34,160 nt of DNA from DASSUC01 sp035649895 (lineage in GTDB: Bacteria; Actinomycetota; Actinomycetes; Mycobacteriales; Micromonosporaceae). The stretch is taken from positions 1 to 34,160 of the forward strand of contig DASRIS010000012.1 of assembly GCA_035649895.1 (NCBI GenBank). Reading direction: 5' to 3'. The notes under the pieces are model-generated. The model was not told the DNA's origin. It searched no databases and was given only the letters and a program-made list of their open reading frames with translations. Shown here in pieces: positions 24,889 to 33,218 of this stretch. The translations under genes and the position numbers were made by a program. How positions within the stretch are numbered: the first letter of the stretch is position 1; every line of letters begins with the position of its first letter.

Positions 24889-25289
24889 CTCCCAAGATGG
24901 TGGGCATCGTCCTCATCTCCCACAGCGCAAGCCTTGCCGCGGGAGCCGCCGAGCTGGTCGGCCAGATCGCCGGCGGCGCTCGGGTCGTGCCGGCCGGCGG
25001 GACCGACGACGGGCGGCTCGGCACCAGCACCGACCTGATCCTGGCGGCCATCGCAGAAGCCGACCAGGGAGCCGGCGTACTGCTGCTCCCCGACCTGGGC
25101 AGCTCCGTGATCAGCGCCCGTATGGTTCTCGCCGGCTCCGACCATGCCCCGGCCGTGGCGCAGGTGGCCATCGCCGACGCCCCCTTCGTCGAAGGCGCGG
25201 TCGCCGCCGGTGTCGCCGCAAGCGTCGGCGCCGACCTGGCCGCGGTGACGCAGGCGGCGGAGGAGGCGCGCGATGTCCGCAAGCTCTGA
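24885..25289 (+). CDS. dhaM: DhaM, EIIA-like phosphocarrier for dihydroxyacetone kinase
   Basis: Carries phosphate from HPr to the ADP on DhaL. The 134-residue protein is only the EIIA-Man-like domain, whereas E. coli DhaM has this domain fused to HPr and an EI-like part. The active-site His is in V-L-I-S-H-S-A-S-L (H13 from GTG; H9, as in E. coli, from ATG 24897). GTG 24885 overlaps the Enzyme I stop by 4 nt and has GAGGTG upstream, so it is preferred, but the ATG gives a more typical start. Its end overlaps HPr by 17 nt. Confidence 0.92.
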   Translation: MTPKMVGIVLISHSASLAAGAAELVGQIAGGARVVPAGGTDDGRLGTSTDLILAAIAEADQGAGVLLLPDLGSSVISARMVLAGSDHAPAVAQVAIADAPFVEGAVAAGVAASVGADLAAVTQAAEEARDVRKL

Positions 25290-25557
25290 GCCGGCGATGC
25301 CCGTCGAGCAGGTCGTGGTCCTGCCCAAGCACCTGCACGCCCGCCCGGCCGGGCAGGTGGCGCAGGCCGCGGCCAGGTACCCGGACACCACCATCGAGCT
25401 GAGCAACGACCACCGCACCGCCAACGCCCGCAGCATCCTCGCCGTCATGGGCCTCGGCGCGGTCACCGGCGACCAGATCCGGGTACGCGCGGCCGGCGCG
25501 GACCCGGCCGGCGCCGCGGCGGCGGTCGCGGCGATCCTGACCGCGGCAGAGGAGTAG
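25273..25557 (+). CDS. HPr phosphocarrier protein
   Basis: Relays phosphate from Enzyme I to DhaM. The 94-residue protein has the active-site motif L-P-K-H-L-H-A-R-P-A-G (H22 from this start) and a Ser46-region like A-R-S-I-L-A-V-M-G-L-G. ATG 25273 is decided by AGGAGG at 25261-25266, even though it lies inside dhaM; ATG 25297 is a weaker choice. Last gene of the operon, ending at 25557. Confidence 0.93.
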   Translation: MSASSEPAMPVEQVVVLPKHLHARPAGQVAQAAARYPDTTIELSNDHRTANARSILAVMGLGAVTGDQIRVRAAGADPAGAAAAVAAILTAAEE

Positions 25558-25771
25558 CGCGAGGAACGCAAGGCGTCTCCATGCCGTCGTGAGGTGTTTG
25601 TGCGGTGCGTGGCACCGGGCCATACCGGGTGGGTGTTGGATGCGCTTGAGCTGGTTGCGCACGGTCGCGGCCAGGTGGTCTACGCCGGGGGCGACGGCGT
25701 TGGGCCCGAGCCGGGTCACCGCGGCACCCGACGCCACGGCTCTTTCCGGATCTGTAGCGCGTACTAGCGCC

Positions 25772-25842
25772 TTCAAGATCACGATCTGGGACGGGACTGT
25801 GCAGCCAGACTGCACAATCTTGGCCGCTATCGCGATCTTGAG
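25772..25842 (+). repeat. Small dispersed inverted-repeat element, copy A
   Basis: Left end TTCAAGATCACGATC (25772-25786) and right end ATCGCGATCTTGAG (25829-25842) are imperfect inverted repeats. The middle contains a perfect hairpin TGTGCAG (25798-25804) / CTGCACA (25810-25816). A second copy lies at 31322-31393; both share the ATCACGATC left core, GACTGCACAA and the ATCGCGATCTTGAG right end. Confidence 0.75.
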
Positions 25843-25942
25843 GGCTCAGGGCGGTGGAGGCGGCAGCAAGGAACGCGTAGAATGGAATAAAAAGGGCAAC
25901 TGGGCGCGGTTGCCGCGAGGGCGCCGCTGTACCCGCCGATGA

Positions 25943-25966
25943 GCTAAGGTGTTAGCTAATAGGAGG
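25943..25966 (+). promoter_or_regulatory. Operator and ribosome site of the Phd/PIN module
   Basis: GCTAA (25943-25947) and TTAGC (25952-25956) form an inverted repeat, and TTAGCTAA (25952-25959) is itself palindromic. TAAGGT (25945-25950) fits a -10. The ribosome site AGGAGG starts at 25961, before ATG 25977. Autoregulation by the antitoxin is likely. Confidence 0.6.
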
Positions 25967-25976
25967 AGGTCGCCCG

Positions 25977-26231
25977 ATGCCGGCCGAAGCAGCTCATTTC
26001 AACATGCACGAAGCCAAGACGCATCTCTCCCGCATCATCGAACGGGTTGAGCATGGTGAGGAGATCTTTATCGATCGGGCAGGTACGCCCGTAGCCAAGA
26101 TCATCCCATTGGTACGCCGTGCGAACCGCACCGCGGTCGGCTCGCTCGCGGGACAGCTGGACCTCTCTGGCGACTGGGACTCCCCCCAGACCAACGCCGA
26201 GATCGCTGCGGACTTCGGCATCTCGGCGTGA
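25977..26231 (+). CDS. Phd/YefM-type antitoxin (VapB role)
   Basis: An 84-residue antitoxin starting F-N-M-H-E-A-K-T-H-L-S-R-I-I-E-R-V-E-H-G-E after a short lead, a classic Phd fold, with E-I-F-I-D-R-A-G-T-P-V-A-K-I-I-P as the second strand. The C-terminus is acidic and would bind the toxin. AGGAGG starts 16 nt before ATG 25977. Its stop overlaps the PIN toxin start by 4 nt (GTGA). Confidence 0.93.
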   Translation: MPAEAAHFNMHEAKTHLSRIIERVEHGEEIFIDRAGTPVAKIIPLVRRANRTAVGSLAGQLDLSGDWDSPQTNAEIAADFGISA

Positions 26232-26602
26232 GCCTGTTGCTGGACACTCACGTCGTCTTGTGGGGCCTTGCCGGCGCCCCGGAGCTCAGCGACGACTTTC
26301 TTGACCGCCTTCGGCACGACCCGGATATCTTCCTCAGTCCTGTCACCGTCTGGGAGATCACCATCAAACAGGCTGCTGGCAAGCTCGGGGGACCACCCGA
26401 CCTGCCTGAGCGTGTCCGCGACATGGGCTTCCTCGAGCTCCCCGTAGCTCATGTGCATGCCATTACCGCCGGTAGGCTTCCCATGCACCATCGTGACCCG
26501 TTCGACCGCATGCTGGTGGCGCAGGCTGTCGTGGAGAAACTCACGCTGGCGACGCGAGATCCCGAGATCCAGCGGTACGACGTCGACACGCTCGCCGTGT
26601 AG
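26228..26602 (+). CDS. PIN-domain toxin (VapC-like)
   Basis: A 124-residue PIN-domain nuclease. The acidic metal-binding residues are in L-L-L-D-T-H-V (D6), V-W-E-I-T-I-K (Glu), H-R-D-P-F-D-R-M-L and L-A-T-R-D-P-E-I. VapC-type toxins cut tRNA or rRNA; the target here is unknown. GTG 26228 overlaps the antitoxin stop. It ends 8 bp from the convergent alpha-glucosidase gene. Confidence 0.93.
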   Translation: MSLLLDTHVVLWGLAGAPELSDDFLDRLRHDPDIFLSPVTVWEITIKQAAGKLGGPPDLPERVRDMGFLELPVAHVHAITAGRLPMHHRDPFDRMLVAQAVVEKLTLATRDPEIQRYDVDTLAV

Positions 26603-26610
26603 GCACCGGC

Positions 26611-28179
<1,569 letters not shown>

Positions 28180-28253
28180 GATGGCTCCTTCCAGGAACGG
28201 ATCGGGGTGGATGAGCCCACCGGCAGGCCGGTGGCCAAGCGTACCGGCAGGGT

Positions 28254-28309
28254 GCGACCGGCGACCGGCGACCGGCGACCGGCGACCGGGGACCGGGGAC
28301 CGGCGACCG
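28254..28309 (-). repeat. Eight tandem 7-bp repeats between the LacI and alpha-glucosidase genes
   Basis: Eight units of GCGACCG or GGGACCG follow one another without a gap. The array begins 3 bp after the LacI stop codon region and lies upstream of the alpha-glucosidase start, so it sits in its probable promoter or mRNA leader. Copy number may vary. Confidence 0.9.
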
Positions 28310-28312
28310 GGG

Positions 28313-29323
28313 CTAGGGCGGGGTCGCGGTCGAGGCGCGCATCACCAGCTCCGGCCGGAACAGGTACTCCGAGTGCGGCGCGGCGTGGCCGCGGATCTCG
28401 TCCACCAGGGCCCGGACCGCGGCGGCCGCCATCGCCTGCACGGGCTGCCGCACGGTGGTCAGCGGCGGGTCGGTGAACGCCATCAACGGCGAGTCGTCGT
28501 ACCCGACCACGGACACCTCGGCGGGCACAGACCGGCCCCGGGACCGCGCGGCCCGGATCGCACCCAGCGCCATCAGGTCCGACCCGCAGACGATGCCGGT
28601 GACCCCGCGGTCGAGCAGGCGGCCGGCGGCGACCTCGCCGCCCTCCACCCCGAACAGGGACAGCGCGACCAGCTCCTCCGGCCCGCCCTCCCGGTCCGGC
28701 AGCCGGCCCATGGCGGCGCGGTAGCCGGCGAGCTTGCGCCGCACCGGCGTGAACCGCTCGGGCCCGCAGATGAGGCCGATCCGCCGGTGGCCGAGCGCGG
28801 CCAGGTGGGCGACCGCGAGCTCGCCGGCGACCCGGTCGTCACACGAGACGAACGGCGCCGCTATCCCCTCGACATAGCCGTTGACCAGCACGATGGGCAG
28901 CGGCCGGGCGAGCAGCTGCCGGTAGCGCGCCGGGTCTGCCGTGGCGTCGGCGTGCTGGCCGGAGACGAAGACGATGCCGGCGACCTGGCGTTCCAGCAGC
29001 ATCTCGACGTACTCGTCCTCGGGCACCCCGCCCGGGGTCTGCGTGCACAGCACCGGCGTGAACCCGTGCTGGGCCAGCACCGACTCGATGACCTGCGCGA
29101 ACGCCGGGAAGATCGGGTTGTCCAGCTCCGGGACGACGAGGCCGACCAGCTGCGCACTGTGCTTGCGGAGGCGGGCCGGCCGCTCGTACCCCAGCACGTC
29201 GAGAGCGGTCAGCACGGCGCGCCGGGTCCCGGCGGAGACGCCGGGCCGGTCGTTGAGCACCCGGGAGACCGTTGCCTCGCTGACGTCGGCCTGGCGGGCG
29301 ATGTCGGACAGGCGCGCACGCAT
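28313..29323 (-). CDS. LacI-family transcriptional regulator
   Basis: The 336-residue protein has an N-terminal LacI-type helix-turn-helix (I-A-R-Q-A-D-V-S-E-A-T-V-S-R-V-L-N at about 8-24) with hinge, then a periplasmic-binding-protein-like effector domain (L-V-G-L-V-V-P-E-L-D-N-P to V-V-G-Y-D-D-S-P-L). It sits between two GH13 genes and probably represses both in response to an alpha-glucan sugar. The ATG is 6 nt after a TAGAGT box (29330-29335, minus strand), so the mRNA is probably leaderless. Confidence 0.95.
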   Translation of the reverse strand: MRARLSDIARQADVSEATVSRVLNDRPGVSAGTRRAVLTALDVLGYERPARLRKHSAQLVGLVVPELDNPIFPAFAQVIESVLAQHGFTPVLCTQTPGGVPEDEYVEMLLERQVAGIVFVSGQHADATADPARYRQLLARPLPIVLVNGYVEGIAAPFVSCDDRVAGELAVAHLAALGHRRIGLICGPERFTPVRRKLAGYRAAMGRLPDREGGPEELVALSLFGVEGGEVAAGRLLDRGVTGIVCGSDLMALGAIRAARSRGRSVPAEVSVVGYDDSPLMAFTDPPLTTVRQPVQAMAAAAVRALVDEIRGHAAPHSEYLFRPELVMRASTATPP

Positions 29324-29329
29324 GCCGGC

Positions 29330-29399
29330 ACTCTAGCTTTCTGCAAGAACTTGCGGGATATAGTGCAAGTTCCTCCATCATATGAAAATGCTTGCTAGC
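29330..29399. promoter_or_regulatory. Divergent promoter region with LacI-type operator sites
   Basis: GCAAG-AA-CTTGC (29343-29354) is an inverted repeat like maltose-type LacI operators. A GTGCAAGTTCC half-site is at 29363 and GCTTGCTAGC at about 29390. The minus-strand TAGAGT (29330-29335) is the LacI -10. A plus-strand promoter for the GH13 gene is not clear; TATGAA near 29381 is a candidate. Confidence 0.55.
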
Positions 29400-29413
29400 C
29401 TGCCGGAGACGAT

Positions 29414-31303
29414 ATGAACGGGCCGCACCACGACGGCTCGGGCCGGTACGTCTCGACGCTCGCGCCGGCCCTGGGCGAGACGGTCTCCGTGCTCGTCCGG
29501 GTGCCGGCGGGTGACCCGGCCAATGCGGTCTGGGTGCGCTCGACGCCCGACGGCGAGCCGCGCTTCGGCGCGGCGGTGGTGGACCGGACCACCCCGACCG
29601 AGCGGTGGTGGCGGGCCGAGGTGGAGGTGCGCAACCCGGTCACCGGCTACCGGTTCCTGCTGCGCGACGCGGCGGGTGGGTACCGGTGGCTGACCGCGGC
29701 CGGGCTGGTGGCGCACGACGTACCCGACGCCACCGACTTCCGGCTGGTGGCCGGGGACCCGCCGCCGGCCTGGAACCGCGACGCCGTGGTGTACGAGATC
29801 TTCCCGGACCGGTACGCCCGCTCGGTCGTGGCCAGGTCCCGCGAGCTGCCGGACTGGGCGGTGGCGTGCGACTGGGACACGCCGGTCGCCGCCCGCGGGC
29901 CGCAGACGCCGTACCAGGTCTACCGCGGTGACCTGGACGGCGTGGTGGACCGGCTGGACCACGTCGCCGCGCTCGGGGCGAACGCGGTCTACCTCACCCC
30001 GGTCTTTCCCGCCCGCTCCAACCACCGCTACGACGCCGTCGACTTCGACCGGGTCGACCCGCTGCTCGGCGGCGAGCCGGCGCTGCGCCGGCTGGCCGCG
30101 GCCGTACACGGGCGGGGCTGGCGGCTGGTCGGGGACCTCACCACCAACCACTGCGGGGACGGGCACCCCTGGTTCGTGGCGGCGCGGTCGTCCGTGGACG
30201 CTCCCGAGCGGAAGATGTTCCACTTCTTCGCCGACGGCGGCGGCTACGAGTCCTGGCTGGGTGTCGGCTCGCTGCCGAAGCTCAACTGGGGCAGCGCGCG
30301 GCTGCGGCACCGCTTCCTCAAGGGCCCGGCCGCCTCGGCCGCTGGCCCGACCACATCGGCCGCTGGTGGCGCCGACCGGACCGGCTCGGCTGGTGTGGCC
30401 GTGCGCTGGCTGGATGTCTTCGACGGCTGGCGGGTGGACGTCGCCAACATGACCGGGCGGTGCCGCGGCGACGACCACGCCCACGAGGTGGCCCGGATGA
30501 TGCGGGCGGCGGTAGCCCGGACCCGTCCGGACGGGCTGCTGGTGGCCGAGCACGCCCACGACGCAAGCGGCGACCTGGACATCGGCGGCTGGCACGCGAC
30601 CATGAGCTACGCCGGGTTCACCCGTCCGGTGTGGAGCTGGCTGCGCGCCGACGACCTGGACCTGCCGGACCTCATCGGCGTACCGGGCGGGGTGCCGCGG
30701 GTCACCGGCGGTGCCGCGGTGGCCACCATGCGGGCCTTTGCTGCCCGTGTCTCGTGGCGCTCGCTCACCCACTCGTGGACCCTGCTCGGCTCGCACGACA
30801 CCGCCCGGATCCGGACCGTGGTAGGGACCGCGGCCCGGCACGAGGTGGCCGCCGGCCTGCTGCTGACCATGCCCGGTACGCCGATGGTCTTCGCCGGCGA
30901 CGAGCTCGGCCTGACCGGGACCAACGGCGAGGGCTCCCGTACGCCGATGCCCTGGCACCGGCGCAAGGCGTGGGACACGGCTCACCTGGACCGGTACCGG
31001 GCGCTGGTCGCGCTGCGGCGCGGCTGCCCGGCGCTGCGTGAGGGCGGCCTGCGCTGGCTGCACGTTGACGACGAGGTGCTGGTCTACGCCCGGGAGACGG
31101 CGCAGGAGACGGTGCTGGTGCAGGCCCGTCGAGGGTCGGGACAGCCGGTGCGGCTGCCCGTAGATGCTCCAGCCGGCACTGGGCCGGCTGGAGCGGCGGA
31201 GCCGCTCTACGGCGACCAGACCTTGCGGCTGGACCGGGATGGGTGTGTCCAGCTGCCGGGGGACGGCCCCTCTTTCGGGGTCTGGCGGTTGCCGTCGGCC
31301 TGA
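29414..31303 (+). CDS. GH13 glycosidase, cyclomaltodextrinase/neopullulanase-like
   Basis: The 629-residue protein has an N-terminal beta domain (about 1-110, like CBM34), a GH13 barrel, and a C-terminal beta domain. Regions: D-L-T-T-N-H near 241, G-W-R-V-D-V-A-N-M with the nucleophile D342, L-L-V-A-E-H with the acid E379, and L-G-S-H-D-T-A-R with D462. A 25-residue Ala/Gly/Thr-rich insert (about 304-328) precedes the nucleophile. No signal peptide. ATG 29414 follows CGGAGACG. It is divergent from lacI and shares its operator region. Confidence 0.92.
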   Translation: MNGPHHDGSGRYVSTLAPALGETVSVLVRVPAGDPANAVWVRSTPDGEPRFGAAVVDRTTPTERWWRAEVEVRNPVTGYRFLLRDAAGGYRWLTAAGLVAHDVPDATDFRLVAGDPPPAWNRDAVVYEIFPDRYARSVVARSRELPDWAVACDWDTPVAARGPQTPYQVYRGDLDGVVDRLDHVAALGANAVYLTPVFPARSNHRYDAVDFDRVDPLLGGEPALRRLAAAVHGRGWRLVGDLTTNHCGDGHPWFVAARSSVDAPERKMFHFFADGGGYESWLGVGSLPKLNWGSARLRHRFLKGPAASAAGPTTSAAGGADRTGSAGVAVRWLDVFDGWRVDVANMTGRCRGDDHAHEVARMMRAAVARTRPDGLLVAEHAHDASGDLDIGGWHATMSYAGFTRPVWSWLRADDLDLPDLIGVPGGVPRVTGGAAVATMRAFAARVSWRSLTHSWTLLGSHDTARIRTVVGTAARHEVAAGLLLTMPGTPMVFAGDELGLTGTNGEGSRTPMPWHRRKAWDTAHLDRYRALVALRRGCPALREGGLRWLHVDDEVLVYARETAQETVLVQARRGSGQPVRLPVDAPAGTGPAGAAEPLYGDQTLRLDRDGCVQLPGDGPSFGVWRLPSA

Positions 31304-31304
31304 C

Positions 31305-31321
31305 CGTGGCGTACCGCCACG
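31305..31321 (+). terminator. Hairpin after the GH13 gene
   Basis: CGTGGCG (31305-31311) / CGCCACG (31315-31321), a 7-bp stem with a 3-nt loop, immediately after the stop codon. Confidence 0.6.
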
Positions 31322-31393
31322 TCATGATCACGATCCAGAGTGCCGCTTGCGCGGTCCGACTGCACAAACGGCGTCTCCGATCGCGATCTTGAG
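31322..31393 (+). repeat. Small dispersed inverted-repeat element, copy B
   Basis: Left end TCATGATCACGATC (31322-31335), right end ATCGCGATCTTGAG (31380-31393), central GACTGCACAA (31358-31367). It matches copy A at 25772 in order and spacing, with a 44-nt core against 42 nt. It sits directly after a gene terminator, in a convergent intergenic region. Confidence 0.75.
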
Positions 31394-31485
31394 CGGCCGC
31401 CGCTGCCGATGGATGGGTCCTATGGTGTGGAAGGTGCAACAAGGCGTGCCCAAGGTGGCGCACGTAGCCGCCTGAGGGAGCAGGG

Positions 31486-32280
31486 TCAGAAGATGACCCT
31501 GGCCGCACGGGCGGCGGCGAGGCCGGAGGCGTCCCCGGAGACCAGCTCAACCGCCACGTTGTCGTCGCGGCCGGACAGGGCCCGCATGTAGGCGACCGCG
31601 TCGGCCCGTACGGTGGCCACCGGGTCACCCGAGCCCAGCAGCCAGCAGCCGCCGGCGGCGCCGGTCAGCTCCAGGGCGATCGGTGCGCTGTCCCAACCGA
31701 GCGCCAGGTCACGCACGATCTGCTCGACGATGTGCCGGTCGTGGTCGCCGGTGACGAGCGGCTGCCCAACAGCCTGGGCGAGGTCGACCCGGTGCATCCA
31801 CAGGTCCCGGGTGAAGAGGATGTCCACCATGTAGCCCAGGCTCATCCGGGGCGCGCCGGCTATCCCCGGGCTGACCTTCACCCAGCGGACCAGCGCCGGG
31901 GTGCCGCGGCGCGCCTTGACGGCGCGGGGCCACAACAGCGCGAACTGCTCGACCAGGGCCGGCCCGCTCTTGCCGGCGTGGTCGTCCACCTGCACCGCCA
32001 TGTGCGCGTCCAGCGTGTCCTTGTCCGGGTAGCGGCGGCGGCCGAGCGACCTGCGGCGCAGCATGGTCCGCAGGTTGACGCTGTCCTCGAACTGGGCGAC
32101 CAGGTGGGAGACGAGCGCGCGTACGTCCCATTCAGTGCAGCCGGTCGGGCGTTGCCAGTCGCCGTCGCCAAGCCGTTCGAGCACGGCCAGCGTCGCCTGG
32201 CTCTCGGCCTTGGCGATCGCCGCCGCATGGTCGCGGCCGGTCTGCGGCAGGCGCGCAGCCGCCACGAAGGACTCGATCAT
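31486..32280 (-). CDS. Maleylpyruvate isomerase-family (DinB-like, mycothiol-dependent type) protein
   Basis: The 264-residue protein has the family word G-C-T-E-W-D-V-R-A-L-V-S-H-L near residue 47 (usual form G-W-x-V-x-D-L-x-A-H-L), a long helical core, D-L-W-M-H-R-V-D-L-A with a likely metal-binding His in the middle, and a C-terminal beta domain with A-I-A-L-E-L-T-G. Members of this fold use mycothiol. No substrate is certain. The ATG (32280) has GAGGAAGGG upstream. It is downstream of tetR on the same strand, 213 bp away, with no gene between. Confidence 0.8.
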   Translation of the reverse strand: MIESFVAAARLPQTGRDHAAAIAKAESQATLAVLERLGDGDWQRPTGCTEWDVRALVSHLVAQFEDSVNLRTMLRRRSLGRRRYPDKDTLDAHMAVQVDDHAGKSGPALVEQFALLWPRAVKARRGTPALVRWVKVSPGIAGAPRMSLGYMVDILFTRDLWMHRVDLAQAVGQPLVTGDHDRHIVEQIVRDLALGWDSAPIALELTGAAGGCWLLGSGDPVATVRADAVAYMRALSGRDDNVAVELVSGDASGLAAARAARVIF

Positions 32281-32493
32281 CGAGCTCGCCCTTCCTCGGG
32301 GGTGGCACGCCGCCGCGCGAGCCTGGTGGCCCGGGCGCGCGGCGCGGGTTGCTGAGGCAAAGCAGTCTAGGGACCGGCCGCGCCTGGTGTGCTCCGCCGC
32401 TGGGCACGCGGGGGCAGCCGAGGGCGGAAGGCAGCGAGCGCGGCAGGCACCGAAGGTGTAAGGCGGGCGAGGGTGGAAGGCGTCGAGGGAGGG

Positions 32494-33123
32494 CTAGGCC
32501 GGCACGGTCGCCGCGACCGGGGCGGGGCGCAGTGACCGGCTCAGCAGGATCTGGACCCCGGCCAGGTACGCCTCGGGCTCGGGCTGGCCGAGGAGCAGGC
32601 GCTGCAGGCCGTACCCGAGCAGCAGTGAGAAGAGGACGGCGCCGACCGCCTCCGGGGTCGCGTCGTCCGGCAGGTTTCCGGCGGCGCGGGTGTGCCAGCC
32701 CAGCTCGATGAAGCTCGCCCGCATCCGGCGGTACGCGTCGGCGACGAACTCGGCGAGCTGCGGGTTGCGGAACGACTCCGCCCACACCTGGACGGCGAGC
32801 TGGAACAGGCCGTCGCGGCCCAGCTGGGGCTCCATGAACTCGATGGTCAGGCGTAGCGCGTCCTCCATCGGCGGGGGCGGGTCGGCCGCGGTGACCTCGG
32901 CCAGCTGCGCGCCGACCTGCGCCAGGAGCTCCTCGGCGATGGCGATGACCAGCTCCTCCTTGCTCCGGAAGTAGCGGTAGATCGCCCCCACCGACAGCCC
33001 GGCCTCGGCGATGACGTCCTGCATCGAGGTGGCCTGGAAGCCGTTGCGGGTGAAGCAGGTCCGGGCGGCGTCGAGGATCTGCTGGCGGCGGGCGGCGAGG
33101 TGCTCTTCGGAGACACGAGGCAT
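32494..33123 (-). CDS. TetR-family transcriptional regulator
   Basis: The 209-residue protein has an N-terminal TetR helix-turn-helix (I-L-D-A-A-R-T-C-F-T-R-N-G-F-Q-A-T-S-M-Q-D-V-I-A-E-A-G-L-S-V-G-A-I-Y-R-Y-F) and a variable C-terminal ligand domain. It is divergent from a membrane transporter-like gene and probably represses it and itself. A TAGGAT box lies 6 nt before the ATG, so the mRNA is probably leaderless. Confidence 0.95.
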   Translation of the reverse strand: MPRVSEEHLAARRQQILDAARTCFTRNGFQATSMQDVIAEAGLSVGAIYRYFRSKEELVIAIAEELLAQVGAQLAEVTAADPPPPMEDALRLTIEFMEPQLGRDGLFQLAVQVWAESFRNPQLAEFVADAYRRMRASFIELGWHTRAAGNLPDDATPEAVGAVLFSLLLGYGLQRLLLGQPEPEAYLAGVQILLSRSLRPAPVAATVPA

Positions 33124-33129
33124 GGGTAG

Positions 33130-33208
33130 ATCCTAAAACGAACGATCCTTCTTGACATATATCGAAAGTAGGTGTCACTCTAAGTTAGAGAATGAGTGTT
33201 CGTTTTAG
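33130..33208. promoter_or_regulatory. Divergent promoter with a split inverted repeat
   Basis: CTAAAACGAAC (33133-33143) and GTTCGTTTTAG (33198-33208) are perfect 11-bp inverted repeats 54 bp apart. Between them lie TTGACA (33152-33157, plus-strand -35) and a 13-bp palindrome CTCTAAGTTAGAG (33178-33190). The left repeat overlaps the minus-strand TAGGAT (33130-33135) of tetR. The plus-strand -10 is unclear. Confidence 0.65.
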
Positions 33209-33218
33209 AGGAGTCAAG

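Larger units (their letters stand above)
25558..25976. other. Intergenic region between the dha operon and the Phd/PIN module
   Basis: No gene seen. It holds one copy of a dispersed inverted-repeat element (25772-25842), a TAGAAT word (25878-25883) that could be a -10, and the operator of the Phd/PIN module at its end. The first 200 bases show nothing I can name. Confidence 0.5.

Noticed and set aside
28254..28309. 7-bp repeats as a CRISPR array or origin iterons
   Set aside because: Unit too short, no spacers, and no replication genes nearby.
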